Assembly: GCA_003132405.1 (NCBI GenBank)
Contig: PKXQ01000121.1
Coordinates: 1 to 38,358, forward strand
Direction: 5' to 3'
Length of the DNA stretch: 38,358 nt
From: Acidobacteriaceae bacterium
GTDB taxonomy: Bacteria > Acidobacteriota > Terriglobia > Terriglobales > Acidobacteriaceae
Of the stretch, positions 8,309 through 16,333 are shown piece after piece. Within the stretch, counting starts at the first letter, position 1; each line of letters opens with the position of its first letter. The notes under the pieces are model-generated. The model saw only the letters and a program-made list of their open reading frames with translations, was not told where the DNA came from and did no database searches. A program made the translations under genes and the position numbers.

Positions 8309-8339
8309 GAGGCGGAAATGAGCGATTCATTTCCGCCTC
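8309..8339 (+). terminator. Hairpin terminator closing the sigma-CHAT-lipoprotein operon
   Basis: A perfect 13-bp stem (gaggcggaaatga paired with tcatttccgcctc) around a 5-nt loop begins 7 bases after the stop codon. The T-run that follows is short (gtttgccc), so termination may be partly factor-dependent, but the hairpin clearly marks the 3' end of the operon. Confidence 0.75.
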
Positions 8340-8450
8340 GTTTGCCCTGTAATAAATCCCGCACACCTTCGCGGAATGCAAACCGGGCCTTCACGCACTG
8401 CGCTGACTATCGACGAACGACGAGCCGGCCAGAAGGGCTACAATAGCGGC

Positions 8451-8627
8451 GTGAACGTACCCGCCACGCCGAAGCCGACAGCTGACAACCAACCTTCGGA
8501 GAATCAGCATCACCACCACCACGCCACCTACGCCGCCGAGGCCAGCGGATTGCTGATCATGGCGGTTGTGTTGCTCATCCTTACCGTCATTCGCTATTGG
8601 CGCGAGATTCCGTGGAGCGCGCGCTGA
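8451..8627 (+). CDS. Small single-span membrane protein upstream of miaA
   Basis: About 58 residues if it starts at the GTG at 8451: a proline/asparagine-rich N-terminus, a run of five histidines, then one membrane segment (GLLIMAVVLLILTVI) and a short basic/aromatic tail. A TACAAT box ends 6 bases before the GTG and there is no Shine-Dalgarno, so the mRNA would be leaderless, which is the reason for choosing this start over an upstream ATG at 8376. The stop is 10 nt before miaA, so the two are probably co-transcribed. The His cluster might bind a metal, but nothing else supports a function. Confidence 0.5.
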   Translation: MNVPATPKPTADNQPSENQHHHHHATYAAEASGLLIMAVVLLILTVIRYWREIPWSAR

Positions 8628-8637
8628 CGTTGCCGCG

Positions 8638-9585
8638 ATGCCGCCAATCCCGCTAAAGAGCCGCGATCCGTTGGTGGTCGTCGTGCTCGGTCCGACGGCT
8701 AGCGGGAAGACGGCTCTGGCGCTGGCGATTGCGCGGCGATTCGGCGGCGAGATCGTCAATTGCGATTCGATCGCGATGTATCGCGATTTTGAAATCGGCA
8801 CCGCAAAGCCGACAGCGGCCGAGCGCGCGGAAATTCCGCATCATCTCCTCGATTGCGTGGACCCGCTGGCCGATGCGACTGCGGGAGAATATGCGCGGCA
8901 GGCGCGGCAGATCATGCGCGAGATCGCGCGGCATCAACATTTGCCAATTGTCAGCGGAGGTACGGGCCTCTATCTCCGCGCGTTGCTTGAGGGACTTTTC
9001 CCTGGGCCTCAGCGGTCAGAAGAGTTGCGCGAGAGGCTGCGCGCGCGCGTCGAAGAGCGGGGCGCCTCACACCTGCATCGCGTCCTGGAGCGATTCGATC
9101 CTGCGGCTGCGAAGCGCATTCACGCCAACGATGTTCCAAAGATGATTCGAGCGATTGAAGTCTGCCTGGCAGCGCGCCAGCCCATCACTGAACTTTGGCA
9201 ACAAGGGCGCGAACCGCTGCAGGGCTTTCGCATCCTGCGTCTGGGGCTGAATCCGGGGCGCGAAAGTTTGTATGCGCGCATCAACCAGCGAGCCGCGGAA
9301 ATGTTTGATCAGGGATTGATCGCGGAGACTGAGCGATTGATGGCGAAATATGGCGAGCGAGCGCGTCCGCTGGCGTCGCTGGGATATAAGCAGGCGGTGC
9401 AGTTCTTGCGCGGCGAACTGGATCGGAAATCGGCGCTGGCGGGGGCGCGGCAGGCGCATCGCAATTATGCCAAGCGCCAGCTGACGTGGTTCCGGCGAGA
9501 GCCGGATGTGCATTGGCTGGCCGGCTTCGGCGACGACGACGCGATTCAAGCGGAAAGTACTGCGATGGTCGAATCCGAACTTTGA
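8638..9585 (+). CDS. miaA: tRNA dimethylallyltransferase
   Basis: Transfers the dimethylallyl group from DMAPP to N6 of adenosine 37 in tRNAs that read UNN codons, the first step of (ms2)i6A formation. The protein has 315 residues, a normal length. The P-loop GPTASGKT is at residues 18-25. The family block DSIAMYRDFEIGTAKP follows, then IPHHLLD, the GGTGLYLRALL motif, and the C-terminal block SLGYKQAVQFLRGE with AKRQLTWFRRE. The ATG at 8638 fits the usual short N-terminus before the P-loop; the same frame is open further upstream (from 8566), but that extension lies inside the preceding small gene. The spacing to that gene suggests one transcript. Confidence 0.96.
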   Translation: MPPIPLKSRDPLVVVVLGPTASGKTALALAIARRFGGEIVNCDSIAMYRDFEIGTAKPTAAERAEIPHHLLDCVDPLADATAGEYARQARQIMREIARHQHLPIVSGGTGLYLRALLEGLFPGPQRSEELRERLRARVEERGASHLHRVLERFDPAAAKRIHANDVPKMIRAIEVCLAARQPITELWQQGREPLQGFRILRLGLNPGRESLYARINQRAAEMFDQGLIAETERLMAKYGERARPLASLGYKQAVQFLRGELDRKSALAGARQAHRNYAKRQLTWFRREPDVHWLAGFGDDDAIQAESTAMVESEL

Positions 9586-9639
9586 ATTGCCCGGCAACTT
9601 CGCGGGACGTTGCTATCCATTTTTGCTATTGTCAATGGC

Positions 9640-11580
9640 ATGCCCCGACATTTGCTGCTGATTGCGCTCGTGCTGGCAGCTACGCTTTGCCCGGCCAAGA
9701 CAAAAGAGCAAGACCGCTTTCTGCGGGCCGGGCCAATCCATCTCGACAAGAGCGGCAAAAAGTGGGCCGATAAGACGCTGCGCCACATGTCGACCGAAGA
9801 GAAAGTTGGGCAACTCTTCGGCATCAAGGTGCTGGCGCAATTTCTGAACGACGCCGACCCGCGATGGATACAGTTGCGCGACGAGGTTCGCAAGTATCAC
9901 GTCGGCTCCCTCGTGATGACCGTGCCGGTGGATGGCGCGGTGTTGCTCAGGAGCCAACCGTATGTGGCCGCCGAGTTGCTCAATCGGCTGCAACGATCAT
10001 CGAAGCTGCCGCTGCTTGTCTCGGCCGATTTCGAGCGCGGCGTTTCCATGCGCTTGAATGGCACAACCGTCTTTCCTCACGCGATGGCTTTTGGAGCCAC
10101 CGGCAAAACAGAAAATGCCGAGGTCTTTGCGCGCATCTCGGCGCTAGAGGCGCGGGCGATTGGAGTGCATTGGAATTTCTTTCCGATTGCGGACGTGAAT
10201 TCCAATCCTGCGAATCCGATCATCAACACCCGTTCCTTTGGCGGAGATCCCACGCAGGTGGGCGATTTTGTGGCGGCATATATTCGCGGCGCACACGAAG
10301 GTGGGATGTTGGTCACAGCAAAACATTTTCCCGGGCATGGCGATACCGCGACCGATTCTCATCTCGGATTCGCGCAAGTCACCGGCGATAGGGCGCGGCT
10401 CGATCAGGTGGAACTGCCTCCGTTTCGACGCGCCATCGAGGCGGGTGTGGATGCCGTGATGGTGGCGCATGTCACGGTTCCCGCGCTCGATTCCGAGCCA
10501 AACCGTGTCGCCACAACTTCCAAAGCGATTGTGACCGGACTTCTGCGGGAGGATATGGGGTTCAACGGAATCGTCGTGACAGATGCTCTCGACATGGCGG
10601 GACTGACGCGGCTCTACGCGCCGGACACTGGCCGCGCGGCGGTAGACTCCTTCAAAGCCGGCAACGATGTGCTGATAATTCCGCACGATCTCGACGCCAG
10701 CTACCGCGCCATGATGCAAGCGGTGAAGAGTGGCGAGATCAGCCGTGCGCGGCTCGATGCATCGGTGCGCAAGATTCTCGAAACAAAGGCTGCCGTCGGT
10801 TTGAACAAGGCGCGACTGGTGGACCTCAGCCAACTTTCCAGCGAGATTGCGAAACCCGAGAATCTCGCAGCGGGCCAGCGCATTGCCGACGAAGCGATCA
10901 CGCTCGTCCGCGACAACGGGAGGGTGATTCCGCTGCAGGCTTCTTCCACAACTCCGGGAACTTCGCAGCCTGCGCTTCCGTATCAACCCTTGACAGAAGC
11001 TGGCAACCGTCTGGTCGCGGTTATTTTTTCCGATGACCTGCGTACCGATTCCGGACGCATGCTCGAACGCCAGATTCTGGCGCGTGTGCCGGACGCTCGC
11101 ATGCTGTATGTCGATGCGCGCTCGGCTGCCGGCATGAGAGCGTCGGTAGTGGAAGCCGTAGCCGCAGCAGAGCGCGTAATCGCCGCCGTATATGTGGTTC
11201 CGACCGCGGGCAAGGCGCTACGCACTGCCGGAGGTGGAGTGAAGAATTCGGTTGCCATGGACGACGCCACTGCAGCTCTGCTCAGAGAAATTCTCGAACG
11301 CGCTGCCGAGCGTACCGTCGTCCTCGCTATGGGCAATCCTTACGTCGTGAGAGATTTCCCGGCTATTGAGAATTATGTGTGCGCGTTCTCGAATGTCACC
11401 GTTTCGGAAACAGCCGCGGCAAAGGCCATCTTCGGCGAAATTGCGATCGGCGGTCATCTGCCGGTTACGATTCCAGATGTTGCGTCGCGAGGCGAGGGGA
11501 TGGAACGTCCCGCTCAGCCGAACGCGGCCCGGCCCAGTTCAGGAGGTTCGTCCGATGTCAGGCAAAATAATGTCAGGTAA
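9640..11580 (+). CDS. Secreted GH3 beta-N-acetylhexosaminidase (NagZ/YbbD type)
   Basis: A glycoside hydrolase family 3 enzyme of about 646 residues with a signal peptide (PRHLLLIALVLAATLCPA). The NagZ-type signature KHFPGHG at 228-234 is followed by DSH at 239-241, whose Asp/His pair acts as the catalytic acid/base in two-domain NagZ enzymes. The nucleophile Asp315 lies in VVTDALDM. A second domain (about 390-620) corresponds to the GH3 C-terminal domain, as in the secreted two-domain Bacillus enzyme and unlike the short cytoplasmic E. coli NagZ. The likely role is removal of beta-1,4-linked N-acetylglucosamine from peptidoglycan fragments or other glycans outside the cytoplasm. The ATG at 9640 is preferred over the in-frame TTG at 9610 because it gives a clean signal peptide. 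The 3' end overlaps the next gene by 26 nt. Confidence 0.9.
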   Translation: MPRHLLLIALVLAATLCPAKTKEQDRFLRAGPIHLDKSGKKWADKTLRHMSTEEKVGQLFGIKVLAQFLNDADPRWIQLRDEVRKYHVGSLVMTVPVDGAVLLRSQPYVAAELLNRLQRSSKLPLLVSADFERGVSMRLNGTTVFPHAMAFGATGKTENAEVFARISALEARAIGVHWNFFPIADVNSNPANPIINTRSFGGDPTQVGDFVAAYIRGAHEGGMLVTAKHFPGHGDTATDSHLGFAQVTGDRARLDQVELPPFRRAIEAGVDAVMVAHVTVPALDSEPNRVATTSKAIVTGLLREDMGFNGIVVTDALDMAGLTRLYAPDTGRAAVDSFKAGNDVLIIPHDLDASYRAMMQAVKSGEISRARLDASVRKILETKAAVGLNKARLVDLSQLSSEIAKPENLAAGQRIADEAITLVRDNGRVIPLQASSTTPGTSQPALPYQPLTEAGNRLVAVIFSDDLRTDSGRMLERQILARVPDARMLYVDARSAAGMRASVVEAVAAAERVIAAVYVVPTAGKALRTAGGGVKNSVAMDDATAALLREILERAAERTVVLAMGNPYVVRDFPAIENYVCAFSNVTVSETAAAKAIFGEIAIGGHLPVTIPDVASRGEGMERPAQPNAARPSSGGSSDVRQNNVR

Positions 11581-12220
11581 GATATGGTTAAGCAAAATAT
11601 CGAGCAGCAACCGGTTCAGCCCTAGAATGCTCCGTCACGGCCTTCTCGCAAAACTCGCGATTGGAGGCATGCTAACCTCACTTTGCGTTCTTCCCGCGTG
11701 TAGCATCAATGCCAACGACAAGGGCCAGAACGGCGAGAAGAATGTCGATATCAAGTCGCCGATCGGTGATTTGCACGTCAGTGAGCAAGCCGATATTCGT
11801 GATGCCGGGCTGACACTTTATCCAGGAGCCAGGCCCGCTCCGAAAGATGACGGGGACGACAAGAAGAGCGCCAATGTAAATCTATCGGTCGCCGGATTCT
11901 CATTGAAAGTGGTAGCGGCGGAGTTCCTCTCCGACGATGCTCCAGACAAAATTCTTGCCTACTATGACAAAGAGCTTCGGAAATATGGCAAGCCCATTCA
12001 GTGCCACGGCGGGTGGAGCAGCGGTCACACGCATTACGACACAAACGACGAAATTTCCAAGCCAGTGTCGTGCGGCAATGACGGCAGCTCAGACTCGGTG
12101 GAACTAAAGGTAGGAACCGAGGGTAACCAGCACGTCGTCTCGGTCAAGACAGCAGGCAAGGGATCCCGCTTCGCCTTGGTTTACGTTCGTATGCACACGG
12201 GCAAGGACGACACGATCTAA
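11555..12220 (+). CDS. Lipoprotein of unknown family
   Basis: A 221-residue precursor. The ATG at 11555 has a perfect AGGAGG at 11541-11546 and starts inside the end of the GH3 gene, so it is translationally linked to it. The N-terminus is long and basic. A hydrophobic segment then ends in the lipobox LPAC with Cys49 as the lipid site; a start at Met25 (11627) would give a more ordinary signal peptide but has no ribosome binding site. The mature part has a charged linker (DDGDDKKS), then a domain with FLSDDAPDKILAYYDKELRKYG, a pattern I have seen in small extracytoplasmic proteins but cannot name. Two Cys in the C-terminal half (IQCHGG, VSCGND) may form a disulfide. The first ten residues are a duplicated MSGKI, coded by a near-exact 15-bp repeat. 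Confidence 0.7.
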   Translation: MSGKIMSGKIWLSKISSSNRFSPRMLRHGLLAKLAIGGMLTSLCVLPACSINANDKGQNGEKNVDIKSPIGDLHVSEQADIRDAGLTLYPGARPAPKDDGDDKKSANVNLSVAGFSLKVVAAEFLSDDAPDKILAYYDKELRKYGKPIQCHGGWSSGHTHYDTNDEISKPVSCGNDGSSDSVELKVGTEGNQHVVSVKTAGKGSRFALVYVRMHTGKDDTI

Positions 12221-12228
12221 AGTCTGTC

Positions 12229-12297
12229 GGCGATTCGGGTCGTCGGGTGATCAGAAGTGCTCTTAGATCGCCCGATGGCCCGATCGCCAATCACCCG
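12229..12297. repeat. Imperfect inverted repeat built of short cgggtgat-like units
   Basis: The left arm (12229-12251) and the reverse complement of the right arm (12267-12297) share the order ggcgat - cggg - tcggg - gat with few mismatches. The unit cgggtgat recurs in both arms. The element fills most of the gap between the lipoprotein gene and the zinc-ribbon gene. It could fold as a terminator-like structure, but no T-run follows. Confidence 0.5.
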
Positions 12298-12340
12298 CAT
12301 GCCTTGCTCTCCTGGTTCGTTGTGCGCTAGCTTCAATAGC

Positions 12341-13018
12341 GTGGAGCATCTTTGCCAGCAATGTGGGACTACGGTCGAGGATGGCCGCCCGTTTTGCCCG
12401 CAATGTAGAGCTCCTCAAATTCACGTGCAGGTAGAGGCTCCCGACGTTGCGGTGGGCGAAGATTTAAGGCCGGTGGACGAGTTCGCTTCCGAGACTTCTA
12501 TAGAGGGTGCGGGCGAATGGCCGCCAGGGCGATCCCACGAACCTGGCAGCACGATGGACCGCGGCATCGCCGGTCGAGCCGCGCTCAAGGCGGGCGTCCT
12601 CGGCATTTTCATCGGAATGATCCCCTTGCTGGGCATCGTGCTGACGGGAGCTCTGGCTGTCTATTTCTACCGTCGCGAAAGCAGATTGGTACTTCCCGCG
12701 AGGCTGGGGGCGCGCCTTGGAGCGGCAGCCGGAATTGTGACTTTTGGTATTTCCGCGCTGCTACTCGTGATCAGAATCTTTGTTTTTCATGCCCGGCAGA
12801 AATTCGTCGACTCACTTACGCTTGCTGCTCAGCAAGGCGCTCAGATGGCCGGAGCAAACGCTGCCGATCCTGCCTACCAGGCCGTTCTGCATTTTCTGTT
12901 CACTCCGGCGGGACTGGCCTTTCTCTTTCTCTTCGGAATGTTCTTTACTTTGGCGCTCGCTTCGGTGGGGGGCGCCCTAGCTTCACTGCTGCAACGGAGT
13001 GGCGACACACGCGGGTAA
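12341..13018 (+). CDS. Zinc-ribbon membrane protein
   Basis: A protein of about 225 residues with an N-terminal zinc ribbon (CQQCG ... CPQC, two CxxC knuckles about 14 residues apart), an acidic linker of about 60 residues, and a membrane domain with three hydrophobic segments (around IFIGMIPLLGIVLTGALAVYFY, AAGIVTFGISALLLVIRIFVF and GLAFLFLFGMFFTLALASVGG). The architecture matches zinc-ribbon plus DUF4190/DUF4013-like membrane proteins of unknown role. The start is uncertain. GTG at 12341 puts the ribbon at the very N-terminus as in similar proteins. ATG at 12299 or 12275 and GTG at 12257 are in frame, but fall in repeat-like intergenic sequence. No Shine-Dalgarno helps to decide. Confidence 0.65.
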   Translation: MEHLCQQCGTTVEDGRPFCPQCRAPQIHVQVEAPDVAVGEDLRPVDEFASETSIEGAGEWPPGRSHEPGSTMDRGIAGRAALKAGVLGIFIGMIPLLGIVLTGALAVYFYRRESRLVLPARLGARLGAAAGIVTFGISALLLVIRIFVFHARQKFVDSLTLAAQQGAQMAGANAADPAYQAVLHFLFTPAGLAFLFLFGMFFTLALASVGGALASLLQRSGDTRG

Positions 13019-13053
13019 GTCAATCGCGAATTGATGCGGTTTCGGACTCAACC

Positions 13054-13082
13054 TTGCTCTCGTCCTCTCGCACGCGTATGAT
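13054..13082 (+). promoter_or_regulatory. Predicted promoter of the pyrR-pyrB-pyrC operon
   Basis: TTGCTC (13054-13059) and TATGAT (13077-13082) are exactly 17 bases apart. The -10 box ends 9 bases before the pyrR ATG, so the transcript would have a leader of only a few nucleotides. That leaves no room for a classical PyrR-binding attenuator upstream of pyrR. Confidence 0.6.
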
Positions 13083-13091
13083 GCAGCGTTT

Positions 13092-13664
13092 ATGAATGCA
13101 CGCGCTCCAGGTCATTCCGTCGAGGTCCATCAGAGAGCGCAGTTGATGTCGGCTTCGGAAGTAGAGCGCACTTTGATCCGGCTGGCGCACGAGATTCTCG
13201 AAAAAAATAATGGCGTCGAAGACCTGGTTCTGGTCGGTATACGGCGTCGCGGTGTCCCGCTCGCGGAGCGGCTGGCGAAAATAATCCAGCGTATCGAAAA
13301 AAAACCAGTGCCGCTCGGCACGCTCGACATCACGCTCTATCGCGACGATCTTTCAACGCTTGACTCAAAGCCGGTCGTGCAAAAAAGCGAGCTCGGCGTT
13401 CCCATAGAGGGCAAGTCCGTGGTGCTGGTCGATGACGTGCTCTATACGGGACGCACGACGCGTGCGGCCATGGACGCGCTCTTTCGGTCGGGCCGCCCGA
13501 AGCGCCTGCAGTTGTGCGTGCTGATTGATCGCGGCCACCGCGAGTTGCCCATCGAGGCCGCGTTCGTCGGTCGCACGGTGCAGACCACGGAAAATCAGAT
13601 TATTGAGGTCAAGCTCCGCGAAATCGATGACGCCGAGAAGGTGTTGCTGATGGAAAAGGGATAG
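13092..13664 (+). CDS. pyrR: Bifunctional pyr operon regulator / uracil phosphoribosyltransferase
   Basis: PyrR proteins bind pyr mRNA in a UMP/UTP-dependent way to favour termination, and also convert uracil plus PRPP to UMP. The 190-residue length is normal. The PRPP-binding signature VVLVDDVLYTGRTTR is complete at residues 110-124, and the family motifs GIRRRG, TLDITLYRDD and IDRGHRELPI are all present. The gene leads a pyrR-pyrB-pyrC cluster, which supports the regulatory role. The first 15 residues are a variable extension. The start codon ATG at 13092 has no Shine-Dalgarno and lies close to the promoter. Because its own leader is too short, PyrR would have to act at another site, for example the inverted array downstream of pyrR, or be only an enzyme here. 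Confidence 0.94.
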   Translation: MNARAPGHSVEVHQRAQLMSASEVERTLIRLAHEILEKNNGVEDLVLVGIRRRGVPLAERLAKIIQRIEKKPVPLGTLDITLYRDDLSTLDSKPVVQKSELGVPIEGKSVVLVDDVLYTGRTTRAAMDALFRSGRPKRLQLCVLIDRGHRELPIEAAFVGRTVQTTENQIIEVKLREIDDAEKVLLMEKG

Positions 13665-13666
13665 TT

Positions 13667-13760
13667 CAATTTGTAATTGGTAATTTGTAATTGGTAATTG
13701 AAAAACTGCATACGTGCTGCTCGCTCTTGAATTACAAATTACAAATTGGAAATTACAAAT
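13667..13760. repeat. AT-rich inverted array between pyrR and pyrB
   Basis: The left arm (13667-13700) consists of repeated taatttgtaattgg-like units and the right arm (13729-13760) of attacaaatt-like units. The arms are near reverse complements and could form a stem of about 30 bp with a loop of roughly 28 nt. The sequence is almost free of G and C, in sharp contrast to its surroundings. It may be an mRNA hairpin controlling pyrBC, or a dispersed repeat without regulatory role. Confidence 0.75.
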
Positions 13761-13765
13761 CAACT

Positions 13766-14677
13766 ATGAATCCAGCGCGCGGTTCGCTGCTTGGCATCGA
13801 GCACCTCGAAGCAGCCGAGATCATGAAAATCCTCAAGTTTGCCCGGCGCATGAATCCGGATAAGCCGCGGCCGCTGCTCCGGGGCAAGCGAGTGCTGCTT
13901 CTTTTTTACGAGGCGTCCACGCGCACGCGCAGCTCCTTTGAAATCGCGGCGAAATCCCTCGGCGCTCACACCGTTCTCATCCAAGCAATGGGTTCAAGTA
14001 TCGAGAAGGGCGAATCGCTGCTGGATACGGGATACACGGTTCGAGCGGTGGGCGCTGACATTATTGTGATTCGCCATCCCAACGCGGGCGCGCCTTACGT
14101 GATGGCGCAGCACGTGGACGTGCCGGTGATCAATGCCGGGGATGGACTGCACGAGCATCCTTCGCAGGCACTCCTAGACGCTTACACGATTTTGCACAAT
14201 AAAAAAAGTTTCAAAGGCTTGCAGGTGGCAATCGTGGGCGACATTTTTCATAGTCGCGTGGCGCGGTCGGCCTGCCACCTGCTCAGCAAATTTGGGGTAA
14301 GAATTATTCTTTGCGGTCCGCCGGAACTGGCGCCGGGGATTGCGGCGACGCTCGCGCCCGGCGTGCGCGTGACCCGTCACATTGAAGATGCATTGCGCGG
14401 CACAGACGTAATCATGCTGCTCCGAGTGCAGACTGAGCGCCTAGCGGGGTTGAAGATTGACCTGGCGGAATACATTGCGCGTTACCAGATGAACCCGGCG
14501 CGCTTGAAGATGGCAAAGAAAGATGCCATCGTGATGCATCCCGGACCGATTATTCGTGGGCTCGAACTGACCAGCGAAGTCGCTGACGGCGCGCAAGCCC
14601 GCATTCTCGAAGAGGTGCGCAACGGCGTGCCCACGCGGATGGCAATCCTGGCGCGAGCGATCGGAAAAATGCGATGA
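13766..14677 (+). CDS. pyrB: Aspartate carbamoyltransferase catalytic subunit
   Basis: Catalyses carbamoyl phosphate plus aspartate to N-carbamoyl aspartate, the committed step of pyrimidine synthesis. It has 303 residues, typical for a catalytic chain. The carbamoyl-phosphate motif STRTR is at residues 51-55 in FYEASTRTRSSFE. HPSQALLDAYTI and the C-terminal MHPGPIIRGLE block, both diagnostic of the family, are present. No pyrI regulatory chain is found here; in PyrR-type clusters the pyrB enzyme usually works without one, often with a dihydroorotase. The ATG at 13766 lies right after the AT-rich array, without a recognisable Shine-Dalgarno. The stop overlaps the pyrC start in an ATGA. Confidence 0.97.
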   Translation: MNPARGSLLGIEHLEAAEIMKILKFARRMNPDKPRPLLRGKRVLLLFYEASTRTRSSFEIAAKSLGAHTVLIQAMGSSIEKGESLLDTGYTVRAVGADIIVIRHPNAGAPYVMAQHVDVPVINAGDGLHEHPSQALLDAYTILHNKKSFKGLQVAIVGDIFHSRVARSACHLLSKFGVRIILCGPPELAPGIAATLAPGVRVTRHIEDALRGTDVIMLLRVQTERLAGLKIDLAEYIARYQMNPARLKMAKKDAIVMHPGPIIRGLELTSEVADGAQARILEEVRNGVPTRMAILARAIGKMR

Positions 14678-15981
14678 CGAGCCCGAAAAACGATCACGAC
14701 AGTCTGCTGATCAAGGGCGGTCATCTCATTGATCCGGCGGCGCGCACGGATGCGCCGATGGACTTGCTGCTCAAAAGCGGTCGGGTTGCCGAGATTGCTC
14801 CTCCCAATAAAATTAAAGGCGGGGCCGACGAGAAACTTGATGCGCGCGGACTCGTGGTCGCGCCCGGCTTCATCGATCTGCACGTGCATCTGCGCGAGCC
14901 CGGCCAGGCATATAAAGAAACGATTGCGACCGGAACGGCAGCGGCCGCGGCAGGCGGCTTCACTTCGGTCTGCACCATGCCGAACACGGTTCCGGTAGTT
15001 GATTCGGTGGAATGGATCGAGTGGCTGCGTCAGCCCGAGCGCGGCGCACTGGTGAATGTGTTTGCGATCGCCGCTGCGACGCGCGGCAGCAAAGGCGCCA
15101 CCCTCAGCGATTTTCGTGCGCTGCAAACCGCTGGAGCCGTCGCCGTCACCGACGACGGCAAGCCCATCCTCGACGACAACATCATGCGCGAGGCATTGGC
15201 GCTCGGCGGCGAGCTGAATTTCCCGGTTGTCCAGCACGCCGAAGATACGCGTATGACGGAGGGTTGCTCCATGCATGCTGGGGCGCGGTCGTTTCGCTTG
15301 GGGCTGCGCGGCATGACCGCCGCTGCCGAGGCTTCAGTTGTCGAGCGCGACGTTCAACTTGCGATGCACATTCCAAATGCCCGCTTGCACGTCGCGCATC
15401 TTTCGACGGCGGATGCGTTGAAGAGTGTGCGCCGCGGCAAGCGCGCAAAAGCCCGCGTTACTTGCGAAGTCACGCCGCATCATTTCACGCTGACAGACGA
15501 GGATATGCGCGACTATGACAGCAATTACAAGATGAATCCGCCGCTGCGCTCCCCGTCCGATCGTGAAGCCATCCTGGTCGCGATTGCCGACGGCACAGTC
15601 GATGCCATTGCCACCGACCACGCTCCCCATGCCACTCACGAAAAGCAAATGGAATTTGAGCGCGCGGCGTTTGGCATTACGGGACTGGAAACCGCGCTGG
15701 CGCTGGCGATCACGCGACTCCATCGCGAGAAGCGGGTTCCGCTCTCACGCATCGTCGAGCTTTTCACCGCGGGGCCAGCGCGATGCTTCGATCTGCGCGG
15801 GCGTGGTTCCCTCGTCCGCGGGTCAGTGGCTGACGTTACGATCTTCGATCCGAAGAAAAAATGGACTTTCGAGGCCGTCAACTCCCTTTCGAAATCGAGG
15901 AACACGCCGTTTGATGGCTGGCAACTAACGGGGAAAGTAGTCGCGACGATTGTTGGCGGGCGCGTCGTGTATGCAGGCTGA
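14674..15981 (+). CDS. pyrC: Dihydroorotase
   Basis: Cyclises N-carbamoyl aspartate to dihydroorotate, the step after PyrB. With 435 residues it belongs to the longer class I dihydroorotases of the amidohydrolase superfamily. The first metal-binding motif DLHVHLREPG has His70 and His72. The VTDDGKPI block with Asp160/161 supplies the bridging acidic ligand. HAED, HVAHLST, TPHHF and the catalytic Asp315 in ATDHAPH all follow in order, so it looks catalytically active and not a pseudo-dihydroorotase. Its ATG overlaps the pyrB stop (ATGA, 4 nt), which indicates translational coupling and fits the known PyrB-PyrC complexes in several bacteria. Confidence 0.97.
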   Translation: MTSPKNDHDSLLIKGGHLIDPAARTDAPMDLLLKSGRVAEIAPPNKIKGGADEKLDARGLVVAPGFIDLHVHLREPGQAYKETIATGTAAAAAGGFTSVCTMPNTVPVVDSVEWIEWLRQPERGALVNVFAIAAATRGSKGATLSDFRALQTAGAVAVTDDGKPILDDNIMREALALGGELNFPVVQHAEDTRMTEGCSMHAGARSFRLGLRGMTAAAEASVVERDVQLAMHIPNARLHVAHLSTADALKSVRRGKRAKARVTCEVTPHHFTLTDEDMRDYDSNYKMNPPLRSPSDREAILVAIADGTVDAIATDHAPHATHEKQMEFERAAFGITGLETALALAITRLHREKRVPLSRIVELFTAGPARCFDLRGRGSLVRGSVADVTIFDPKKKWTFEAVNSLSKSRNTPFDGWQLTGKVVATIVGGRVVYAG

Positions 15982-16047
15982 GCGTGTCAGACAATGTTCT
16001 GCAAAGCGCCCGGCAAGATTGGTGACGGGGGGATTCAGTCGGCCGAG

Positions 16048-16227
16048 CTACGCGCTCTTGATCAGCGGATTACCTGGAGATACCAACCCGACGCGGTGCA
16101 GTTTGGCGGTGAGGCGCTCCTGGTCAGCCGGAGCGGAAGCGGCGGCGAGGCGCTTGCGGAGCTTGGCAACTTTTTCCGCGCGAGTGCGGCGGCGGCGAAT
16201 TTCGGGACGGCGGCTGGGTGCGGACAT
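16048..16227 (-). CDS. Small, highly basic protein (DUF6800-like)
   Basis: A 59-residue gene on the minus strand with an excellent AGAGGAG ribosome binding site 8 nt before its ATG at 16227; this decides the start against a longer open frame. The N-terminal half is very rich in arginine (RRPEIRRRRTRAEKVAKLRKRL), predicted helical, followed by a second short helix and a C-terminal NPLIKSA tail. It resembles small RRR-containing proteins grouped as DUF6800; that label is from memory. The basic helix suggests RNA, ribosome or nucleic acid contact, but no function is established. It converges with pyrC. Confidence 0.65.
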   Translation of the reverse strand: MSAPSRRPEIRRRRTRAEKVAKLRKRLAAASAPADQERLTAKLHRVGLVSPGNPLIKSA

Positions 16228-16333
16228 AACGGTTGCTCCTCTGGATTCAGTAACAGAATTTTTCGGATTGTGGCTTGTGCCGAAAAACCAATTATAGGAC
16301 TCGTCCGCGTTGCTGGCAAAGACAAGCCACCCG

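Noticed and set aside
8638..8860. MiaA lacks the glutamine often seen after DS in the DSxQVY-type block
   Set aside because: The corresponding position also varies in well-characterised MiaA enzymes (for example the E. coli sequence has DSALIY), so it is not evidence of altered function.
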